In this document: piece by piece, positions 37,183 to 43,514 of the stretch
Numbering within the stretch: position 1 is the first letter of the stretch
Layout of the letters: the number at the start of each line of letters is the position of its first letter
Assembly (NCBI GenBank): GCA_024235915.1
Contig: JACKLO010000009.1
Coordinates: 248,001 to 312,000 of the forward strand
Direction: 5' to 3'
Length of the DNA stretch: 64,000 bases
Source of the DNA: Burkholderiaceae bacterium
GTDB lineage: Bacteria > Pseudomonadota > Gammaproteobacteria > Burkholderiales > Burkholderiaceae_C
Notes under the pieces: model-generated
Database searches by the model: none
Told to the model about the DNA's origin: nothing
What the model saw: only the letters and a program-made list of their open reading frames with translations
Program-made: the position numbers and the translations under genes

Positions 37183-38286
37183 TCACATCAGGCCCCGCTC
37201 GGCCAGGCTCACCACGTCAGGCCAGCCGATCACCAGATGATCCAGCACACGTGTATCCACCAGGGCCAGCGCCTGGCGCAATGCCTGCGTCAGGTAGCGG
37301 TCGGCAGGTGACGGCGTGGCAACCCCGCTCGGGTGGTTGTGGGCCAGGATCACGGCGGCAGCGTTCCAATGCAGCGCCCGCCGCGCCACGTCGCGGGGGA
37401 ACACGCTCGTCTGCGTCAGCGTGCCCTCGAAGATCACTTCCAGCTCGATCAGACGGTGCTGCGCGTCGAGGAACAGCACGGCGAAGCGTTCGCGGTCCCA
37501 CCCGGCCAGGTGCAGGCGCAGGAAATCGCGCGTCGCGGTCGGCGAATCGAACACGGCGCCAGGCGTGCGCAGGTGCCGGCCAAGGATCGCCAGCGCGGCC
37601 TCGATCACGGCGCGGTCAGGCGCGGCAAGGCCCCGGGCGTCGCGGTCGAGTTGCCCCGTGGCCTCGCGCATCGCGTGCAGCAGGGCGCCGGCCGATGCGG
37701 CGCCGGGGCCTTGCGTGGGCGGGTCGATCCGGCCCGGATGCGGCGCGGCGGCGGCGGCCTCGATCCGTGCACGTTCGTCGGCCTCGGCCCGCAAAGCGTC
37801 GGCGGCCTTGCGCCTGCGGGCCTCGGCAAGGGAGACAGTGCCCGCCCTGCGCGGCCGGCCACGCCTGCGCTCGTTCTCCACCGGGGGCCGGTCGAATGCG
37901 GGGTGCGTCAGCACTTGGCCCACCGCTGGCGGCTCACCAGCGCCCGGCGTGGACTCGCTGGCCCGCAGCGGCACCAGAAACGCAACCGCGGGCCCGTAAG
38001 GGGCCGGGCCGGGGTCATCTTCGCGCGGCTTTTCCGGGGCATGGGCACGCACCAGGCCGAGGGGCAGGCCGGCAGCGGCGGGCCCCGGGGCGGGCGGGCA
38101 GCTCGGAGGGGCAGCGGTAGGGGCAAGGGCAGGTGCAGGAAGAACAGGAACAGTGTGCTTCCGCACTTCTTCCGCACTTCTTCCGCACCTGCCACCAGCC
38201 TGCAAACCCGCATGAATGCTCGCCTTCCGCACTTCCGCACCTTCCGCACCGGATTTCGCGCCGGGGCCGCGTTGCTGCGCAGTCAT
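37183..38286 (-). CDS. radC: RadC/JAB-domain protein with long low-complexity N-terminus
   Basis: 367 residues. ATG at 38286 overlaps the integrase stop (ATGA). The C-terminal 140 residues are a RadC JAB1/MPN-type domain with the metal motif HNHPSG at about 316-321 followed by SPAD (H-x-H ... S-x-x-D). RadC proteins are common on integrated elements; their biochemical role is unsettled. The first 220 residues are Pro/Ala/Arg-rich, unlike chromosomal RadC, which has a helix-hairpin-helix region. Six GTGCGGAA octamers lie within codons 12-43 (EVRK and AEEVRK stretches), so this coding end doubles as a repeat cluster. The true start could be internal, leaving those repeats non-coding. Confidence 0.8.
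   Translation of the reverse strand: MTAQQRGPGAKSGAEGAEVRKASIHAGLQAGGRCGRSAEEVRKHTVPVLPAPALAPTAAPPSCPPAPGPAAAGLPLGLVRAHAPEKPREDDPGPAPYGPAVAFLVPLRASESTPGAGEPPAVGQVLTHPAFDRPPVENERRRGRPRRAGTVSLAEARRRKAADALRAEADERARIEAAAAAPHPGRIDPPTQGPGAASAGALLHAMREATGQLDRDARGLAAPDRAVIEAALAILGRHLRTPGAVFDSPTATRDFLRLHLAGWDRERFAVLFLDAQHRLIELEVIFEGTLTQTSVFPRDVARRALHWNAAAVILAHNHPSGVATPSPADRYLTQALRQALALVDTRVLDHLVIGWPDVVSLAERGLM
38159..38249 (-). repeat. GTGCGGAA iterons, right cluster (six copies, minus strand)
   Basis: TTCCGCAC on the plus strand at 38159, 38170 and 38181 (period 11) and at 38225, 38233 and 38242 (periods 8 and 9). It is the same octamer as at 31437-31522 but in opposite orientation, and it lies in the 5' part of radC. 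Confidence 0.85.
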
Positions 38287-39494
38287 GCGGTCGCCTTGCG
38301 GCCGAAGGGGATCACGCGGGCACCCTGGCGCCGGGCGTCGAGGTAGTCCGCCCACCACTGCATCAGGTTGCGTCGTTCGGCCAGGTACTCGGCCCGGTGA
38401 TAGGCGGCCCGGACGGCGTTGCGCTCGCGGTGCGCCAGTTGCCGCTCGATCACATCCGCGTCATGCCCGGCTTCGTTCGCCACCGTGGAGAACACGGCGC
38501 GGCACCCGTGCGCGGTGTGCTCGCCCTTGTAGCCCATGCGGGCAAGGGCCGAGTTCATCGTGTTCTCACTCAGGGCCCGGCCCGGGTAGAAGGGGCTCGG
38601 GAAGATCAGGTCGGCATCGCCGCTGATCGCACGTTGCCCCTCGATCACTTCCAGCGCCTGGCGGGACAGCGGGACCACGTGCGGCGCCTTCATCTTCATT
38701 CGCTCGCCCGGAATGCGAAGCTCGGCCGTGTCCTTGTCGAGGTCGGACCAGCGCAGCGCCCGCAGTTCGCCAGGCCGAAGGGCGGTCAGCATCAGCAGGC
38801 GAAGTGCGGCCTTCGTCGTCGGGTCGCCTTCGTAGGCGTCGAGGGCCTGCAGGTAGGCGGGTAGGTCCTTGTCCGCCAGCGCGGCGCGGTGCTTCACCTG
38901 GCGCGGCTTCAGCAGCTCGGCCGGCTTCAGGTCAAGCATCGGGTTCGCGTCGATCCGTTCGTGCACCACGGCGAAGCGGAACACGGCCCGGACGCGCTGC
39001 AGCGTCCGGGCGGCCTGCTCCCCTGCCCCTCGGCCCTCGATCACGCGAACGGCCTCGATCACGTCGCGTGGCTTCAGGCTCGCCATCGGCCGAGGGCCGA
39101 GGGCCGGGTACACGTCCGCCTCGAAGCCCGCTCGGATGCGTTCAAGGGTCACGTCCGCCCACTTCGGCGCCATGTGCGCCAGCCAATCCTCGGCCACAGC
39201 TCGGAAGGTGGTGCGGGCTTCGTGTTCGGCCTGCACCTTCGCGGCCTTGCGTAGCTCGCCAGGGTCGTTGCCCGCGGCCAGGGTGCGCCGGGCTTCGTCG
39301 CGTCGCTCGCGGGCCTGCTTCAGGCTCACATCGGGGTACACCCCCAGGGCCAGCAGCTTTTCCCGGCCGTGCACGCGGTACTTCAGGCGGAAGTACTTGC
39401 GGCCGGCCGGCGTCACTTCCACGTACAGCCCGCCCCCGTCGAAGTGCCGGCCGGGTTTCATCGTGCCCCGAAGGGCCGCATCGGACAGCTTCAC
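38283..39494 (-). CDS. int: P4-type tyrosine integrase (DUF4102 arm-binding domain)
   Basis: 403 residues from a GTG at 39494 that overlaps the upstream stop (GTGA). The N-terminal DUF4102-like domain (MKPGRHFDGGGLYVEVTPAG ... LGVYPDVSLKQARERRDEAR) binds arm sites. The catalytic domain has Arg240 (TALRPGELRALRW), Lys near 269, His329/Arg332 (TAHGCRAVFST), His355 (LAHRE) and the nucleophile Tyr, probably Tyr365 (RAAYHRAEYLAERR). All key residues are present. It should recombine attP with the tRNA-Arg 3' end. It lies at the attR end, away from the intact tRNA, and reads leftward. A 583-codon open frame upstream is a GC artefact crossing attR. Confidence 0.95.
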   Translation of the reverse strand: MKLSDAALRGTMKPGRHFDGGGLYVEVTPAGRKYFRLKYRVHGREKLLALGVYPDVSLKQARERRDEARRTLAAGNDPGELRKAAKVQAEHEARTTFRAVAEDWLAHMAPKWADVTLERIRAGFEADVYPALGPRPMASLKPRDVIEAVRVIEGRGAGEQAARTLQRVRAVFRFAVVHERIDANPMLDLKPAELLKPRQVKHRAALADKDLPAYLQALDAYEGDPTTKAALRLLMLTALRPGELRALRWSDLDKDTAELRIPGERMKMKAPHVVPLSRQALEVIEGQRAISGDADLIFPSPFYPGRALSENTMNSALARMGYKGEHTAHGCRAVFSTVANEAGHDADVIERQLAHRERNAVRAAYHRAEYLAERRNLMQWWADYLDARRQGARVIPFGRKATA

Positions 39495-39823
39495 GCGGCG
39501 GCCCTCCCTTGCGATGCGCCAGCATCCCGCAGCGCCCGCTGTGCGTCGCGGATCACCTGCTGGCGGTTCGCCAGGTCGGCCAGGTGCGCGGCGGCCAGGT
39601 CCAACAGCTCGCGCAGCTCGCCGCAGAGTGCGGCCTGGCCCTTCAGCACGCCCCGCGGCCGGTCGGCGTCGGTCGTGTCGGGAATCAGCTCGGCCGCGGC
39701 CTCGCCGCAGTCGCGCAAGGCGTCCAGCAACTCGCCGGCCCGCTCGATCACACGGCCGGCCTGCACCGGATCGCCTGCCAGGATTGCGCCGGTATCGGTC
39801 CGGCCTCGCATAATCTCGCCCAT
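39491..39823 (-). CDS. Small hypothetical protein preceding the integrase (element orf110)
   Basis: 110 residues from ATG 39823, preceded by a GGAG ribosome site (GGGAGAAAAGCG). Predicted all-helical with a heptad-like stretch (AGELLDALRDCGEAAAELIP ... LCGELRELLDLAAAHLADLA). Family not recognised. The stop overlaps the integrase start (GTGA), so int translation should depend on it. It is the first gene of the orf110-int-radC unit, whose promoter must lie in the 90 bases before attR, next to GGGGGTAC copies. A structural or regulatory partner of Int is possible. Confidence 0.65.
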   Translation of the reverse strand: MGEIMRGRTDTGAILAGDPVQAGRVIERAGELLDALRDCGEAAAELIPDTTDADRPRGVLKGQAALCGELRELLDLAAAHLADLANRQQVIRDAQRALRDAGASQGRAAA

Positions 39824-39845
39824 CGCTTTTCTCCCGCACCCCCGT

Positions 39846-39865
39846 GGGGGTACATCCGGGGGTAG
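39846..39865 (+). repeat. GGGGGTAC repeats near attR, over the int promoter region
   Basis: One exact GGGGGTAC at 39846 and one GGGGGTAG at 39858, 48-67 bases from attR and 23 bases upstream of the orf110 start. Same family as at 30848-31063. Their place allows both arm-site function and autoregulation of the integrase unit. Confidence 0.6.
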
Positions 39866-39912
39866 ATTGACCCCCAATCGTCAGGAAAGCGAGAGTCTGC
39901 GCGGTTCTTGGG

Positions 39913-39932
39913 TTCCTGTCGGAGGACCACGG
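39913..39932. repeat. attR: distal attachment repeat
   Basis: TTCCTGTCGGAGGACCACGG, identical to the tRNA-side repeat except for one missing G in the acceptor-stem GGG. It does not rebuild a tRNA. Confidence 0.92.
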
Positions 39933-40064
39933 TGCTTCCTCCCGACAAACCGGCACCCCGCCGCACCGCGGAACCTCCGGGAAAACGCGCCCCGCGTTCC
40001 AGTGATGCCGCCTGGCAGGGCAACCTCGGCACACTGCGAGGGTTGCGTCTTTACGGGTGTCGCG

Positions 40065-40640
40065 ATGAAACAGCTTGCGCTCTTGTCGGCCGTTCTGATG
40101 GGCACTTCATCGGTCTGGGCCGCTCCGACCATGCTGGGCGACACACTGACCTACAGCCGCAACTACCCTTCACCTGGTACCCCGTATGGCCCTGCGCCGC
40201 TCACGGGTCAGGCCACGGTGGTGACTGGCGACAGCGACCTGATGTCCTGGTCGGCGGCGGGTGGTTGGGGGCCGGAGAGCGGTACGGTCTACGCCAGGTT
40301 CAACGCCGAGGCCAACAGCATCCTGGTCTCGCTGCCGAACACCGGCGGCTACATCGACACCGGGCCCGACTTCTTCGACGGCTACGTCATCACTGGCTTC
40401 AGCCACGACATCCTGGCCGCGCAGGCCACCTATACCGGCCTGACGCTGAGCTTCCTGTCACGGGAACTGCGCCTGGACTTCCTGGGTGACATTCCCGTCG
40501 GCGAGTTCTCGATCGCGCTGCGCTTCGACGACAACGCCGCCACGGTGCCGGAACCGAGTGCCGCGGCACTCGCGTTGACCGCCTTGCTGATGTCGGGCCT
40601 GGCCGTGCGCCGACGCTGGCCCTCAGGCAGGGCGGCCTGA
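40065..40640 (+). CDS. PEP-CTERM sorting-domain protein
   Basis: 191 residues with a signal peptide (MKQLALLSAVLMGTSSVWAA). The C-terminus has the PEP-CTERM tripartite signal: VPEPSAAALALTALLMSGLA followed by a basic RRRW cluster. Such proteins are processed by an exosortase and exported to the surface in exopolysaccharide-producing bacteria. The central 140 residues are beta-rich and not recognised. It lies just outside the element, about 130 bases after attR, and would have followed the tRNA before insertion. The stop overlaps the convergent permease gene by 18 bases. Confidence 0.88.
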   Translation: MKQLALLSAVLMGTSSVWAAPTMLGDTLTYSRNYPSPGTPYGPAPLTGQATVVTGDSDLMSWSAAGGWGPESGTVYARFNAEANSILVSLPNTGGYIDTGPDFFDGYVITGFSHDILAAQATYTGLTLSFLSRELRLDFLGDIPVGEFSIALRFDDNAATVPEPSAAALALTALLMSGLAVRRRWPSGRAA

Positions 40641-42242
40641 CCGCATCGCCGCCGACAGCAGCAGAACCGGAATCAGCCCCACCGCCACGATGGCCAGCGA
40701 CGGCAGGGCCGCTTCGCCCAGCCGTTCGTCACGCGCGAAGTTGTGGGCCACGACGGCCAGCGTGTCGCTGCCGAAGGGGCGCAGCATCAACGTGGCCGGC
40801 AGTTCCTTCATCACGTCCACGAACACCAGCAGGCCAGCCGCCAGCGCCGAGCGGCGCAGCAGCGGCAGGTGCAACCGGCCGAAGACGCGCCAGCGGCCGG
40901 CGCCCAGCAGGCGCGCGGTCTCGTCCACGTTGGGGCTGATGCGCGCGTAGCCGGCCTGCACGGACTGCAGGGCCACCGCCGAGAAGCGTGACAGGTAGGC
41001 CGCCATCACGCCGAACACCGTGCCGGTGACCAGCGCCGTGGCCGGTGCGCCGGGCCAGGTGGCCTGGATCAACCCCACAGGCGCCAACACACCCACCGCC
41101 AGCACCGTGCCCGGCACCGCGTAGCCCAGCGACAGCAGGCCGGCCGCCGGCACGAGTAGGCCGCGGCGCACACCACCCACGGGCCGCAGCGCAAAACCCA
41201 GCGCCAATGCCAGCGCCGTGGCCAGCAGCGCCGCCATCGCCGCCAGACGGAAACTGGCCCAGGCCCAGCCGGCAAAACGGTCCAGCGGCAGGCCGAACTC
41301 GGCATAACGCACCTCTTGAGCCAGCATCCACAGCAACCAGCCCACCGGCAACACGAAGCCCAGCAGCACCGGCAATGCACAGAAAGCGACGGCGGCGGCC
41401 GCGGCGCGGCCTCGCAGGCGCAGCGGTTGGGCCTCGGCGGCGCCACCGCCCTGGCGGCTGGTGCCGAAGCGCAGGCGGTGCTGCGCCCGCTTTTCCACCC
41501 AGAGCAGCAACGCCACCACCGCCAGCAGCAGCGAAGCCAGCTGGGCGGCAGCCACGCGGTCGTCCATCACCAGCCAGGCCTTGAAGATGCCGGTGGAGAA
41601 CGTGGCAAGGCCGAAGTACGCACCCACGCCGTAGTCGGCCAGCGTCTCCATCACCGCCAGCGCCACGCCGGCGGTGATGGCCGGGCGGGCCAGTGGCAGC
41701 GCCACGGCCACGATGCGCCGGCGCAGGCCGGCGCCCAGCAGGCGCGCCGCTTCCAGCAATTGCGCCGCGCGCTCTCCCAGCGCCGCGCGCGCCAGCAGGT
41801 AGACGTAGGGGTAGAGCGTCAGCACGAACAGCGCCACCGCACCGCCCAGGCTGCGCACGTCGGGCCACAGGGCGCCGGTGGCGCCGGTCTGCGCCCGTAG
41901 CCAGCTCTGCAGCAGGCCACTGGGCTGCAGCGCATCGGTCATCGCGTAGGCCAGCACATAGGCCGGCATGGCCAGTGGCAGCAGCAGCGCCCACTCGAAG
42001 ATCCGCCGGCCCGGGAAGTCGAACAGTGTCACCGCCGCCGCCGTGGCCGTGCCCAGCAGCATCACGCCCACGGCCACGCCAACGGTCAGGGCGCCGGACT
42101 GCAGCACATACCCTGGCAACACGGTGGTGGCCTGGTGCACCAGCGTGCCCAGCGCCTGCGCGTCCAGGCCCAGCCAGGCGGCCAGAACCCCCGCCACGGG
42201 CAGGGCGAGCAGCAGGCACAGCAGGGTCAGCAGGTGGCGCAC
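40623..42242 (-). CDS. Iron(III)-type ABC transporter permease (FbpB/FutB-like)
   Basis: 539 residues with about twelve membrane segments in two homologous halves, the fused permease form seen in ferric and thiamine importers. Each half has an EAA-like loop (EAARLLGAGLRRRIVAVALP and ETARLLGAGRWRVFGRLHLP). It is divergent from its ATPase at 42313, and the 70-base gap contains a candidate Fur box. No periplasmic binding protein is in the window. Iron is the most likely substrate, from overall similarity and the putative Fur site; other small cations or thiamine are not excluded. Confidence 0.87.
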   Translation of the reverse strand: MRHLLTLLCLLLALPVAGVLAAWLGLDAQALGTLVHQATTVLPGYVLQSGALTVGVAVGVMLLGTATAAAVTLFDFPGRRIFEWALLLPLAMPAYVLAYAMTDALQPSGLLQSWLRAQTGATGALWPDVRSLGGAVALFVLTLYPYVYLLARAALGERAAQLLEAARLLGAGLRRRIVAVALPLARPAITAGVALAVMETLADYGVGAYFGLATFSTGIFKAWLVMDDRVAAAQLASLLLAVVALLLWVEKRAQHRLRFGTSRQGGGAAEAQPLRLRGRAAAAAVAFCALPVLLGFVLPVGWLLWMLAQEVRYAEFGLPLDRFAGWAWASFRLAAMAALLATALALALGFALRPVGGVRRGLLVPAAGLLSLGYAVPGTVLAVGVLAPVGLIQATWPGAPATALVTGTVFGVMAAYLSRFSAVALQSVQAGYARISPNVDETARLLGAGRWRVFGRLHLPLLRRSALAAGLLVFVDVMKELPATLMLRPFGSDTLAVVAHNFARDERLGEAALPSLAIVAVGLIPVLLLSAAMRSGRPA

Positions 42243-42265
42243 GGCAAACGACGGGAGGCAGCAGC

Positions 42266-42284
42266 GATGATGCGAACCGTTTTC
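42266..42284. promoter_or_regulatory. Candidate Fur box between permease and ATPase
   Basis: 19 bases matching the classical Fur consensus GATAATGATAATCATTATC at 13 of 19 positions, counted by eye. It lies 29 bases before the ATPase start and 24 before the permease start, the usual place for a shared iron-responsive operator. Confidence 0.45.
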
Positions 42285-42312
42285 ATTCCGGCGCGATCGC
42301 TATCATAGGGCG

Positions 42313-43434
42313 ATGTTTCTGCAGGTCGAGTCGGTGACGGTGCGCTACGGCGGCGAAGACGCCCGCGCGGCCGTGGACAGCGCCAGCTTTGGGCTCGCCG
42401 CCGGCGAGATCGGCGTGCTGATCGGCCCCTCAGGCTGCGGCAAGACCTCGCTGCTGCGCGCGGTGGCCGGGCTGGAACGCGCCGCCAGTGGCCGCATCGC
42501 CGTTGACGGCCGCGTGCTCGACGACGCCATCGCCGGGCTGCACCTGGCGCCTGAAGACCGCCGCATCGGCATGGTGTTCCAGGACTACGCCCTGTTCCCG
42601 CACCTCAGCGTGGCCGACAACATCGGCTTCGGCCTCGCCCACCTGCCGCGCGCCCAGCGCCAGGCCCGGGTTCAGAAGATGCTGGACCTGGTGGGACTGG
42701 CACACGCGGCCAGGCGCGCCCCGCATCAGCTCAGCGGCGGCCAGCAGCAGCGCATCGCGCTGGCGCGCGCGCTTGCACCGGAGCCACGCCTGCTGCTGCT
42801 GGACGAGCCCTTTTCCAGCCTGGACGTGGACCTGCGCGAGCACCTGGCGCAGGAGCTTCGCGCCATCCTCAAGGCCAGTGGCACGACGGCGCTGTTCGTC
42901 ACCCACGACCAGCTGGAGGCCTTTGCCCTGGGCGACGCCATCGGCGTCATGCACCAGGGCCGGCTGGAGCAGTGGGGCGACGCCTACACGCTCTACCACC
43001 GCCCGGCCACGCGCTTCGTCGCCCGCTTCATCGGCCATGGTGTCTTCACACCGGCGGAGATCGTGGCCTGTGCGCATGGCCCCTGCGTGCACACGCCCTT
43101 CGGCGAACTGGACGACCCCGCCGAGTGCCCGCTGCCCGACGCCTACCCCGGCGGCCAGTGCGACCTGCTGCTGCGCGCCGACGACGTGATCCACGACGAT
43201 GCCAGCCCGGTCAAGGCGCAGATCGAGCGCAAGGCCTTCCGCGGTTCGGAGTTCCTCTACACCCTGCGCCTGGCCAGCGGCGAGCAGGTGCTGGCGCATG
43301 TGCCTTCCCACCACGACCACGCACTTGGCGAATGGATCGGCATCCGGCCGGCGGTGGACCACGTGGTCACGTTCCCGCGCGAAGCGCGCGACGCCGCGCC
43401 CGCGAATGCGCCACACCACACGGCCGCGGGGTGA
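42313..43434 (+). CDS. Iron(III)-type ABC transporter ATP-binding protein (FbpC-like)
   Basis: 373 residues. Walker A GPSGCGKTS near residues 38-46, Q-loop FQDYALFPHL, signature LSGGQQQRIALARA, Walker B LLLLDEPFSSLD, switch VTHDQ. After about residue 235 a TOBE-like regulatory domain follows (DLLLRADDVIHDD, then EFLYTLRLASGEQVLAHVPS). It energises the divergent permease. No binding protein gene adjoins it, so the complete importer needs a component encoded elsewhere. Confidence 0.92.
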   Translation: MFLQVESVTVRYGGEDARAAVDSASFGLAAGEIGVLIGPSGCGKTSLLRAVAGLERAASGRIAVDGRVLDDAIAGLHLAPEDRRIGMVFQDYALFPHLSVADNIGFGLAHLPRAQRQARVQKMLDLVGLAHAARRAPHQLSGGQQQRIALARALAPEPRLLLLDEPFSSLDVDLREHLAQELRAILKASGTTALFVTHDQLEAFALGDAIGVMHQGRLEQWGDAYTLYHRPATRFVARFIGHGVFTPAEIVACAHGPCVHTPFGELDDPAECPLPDAYPGGQCDLLLRADDVIHDDASPVKAQIERKAFRGSEFLYTLRLASGEQVLAHVPSHHDHALGEWIGIRPAVDHVVTFPREARDAAPANAPHHTAAG

Positions 43435-43514
43435 ACTTTCGCCCTCAGCGCCTCTCTGAGAAAGGACGGCGCCCTATACTGGAATATCGGGCGCGATCTG
43501 GAGGCAAGACGCAC

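Larger units (their letters stand above)
30716..39932. mobile_element. 9.2 kb P4-like integrated element in tRNA-Arg(CCT)
   Basis: Bounded by a 21 bp repeat in the tRNA 3' end (30716-30736) and its near-identical 20 bp copy (39913-39932). All credible genes are on the minus strand in two groups. Right group: small orf, P4-type integrase, radC. Left group: AlpA/Vis-like regulator, three small orfs, Toprim-DUF927 primase-helicase. An orphan of about 313 residues lies between. The left 1.2 kb is non-coding and repeat-rich. No structural phage genes, relaxase or transfer genes are seen, so it is most like a satellite or a mobilisable island that replicates with its own primase-helicase. Whether it is still mobile cannot be told from sequence. 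Confidence 0.9.

Noticed and set aside
38283..40034. A 583-codon open frame that would extend the integrase across attR
   Set aside because: The extension crosses the attachment site and is antisense-like in composition. The integrase has a coupled GTG start at 39494 and homology begins there.
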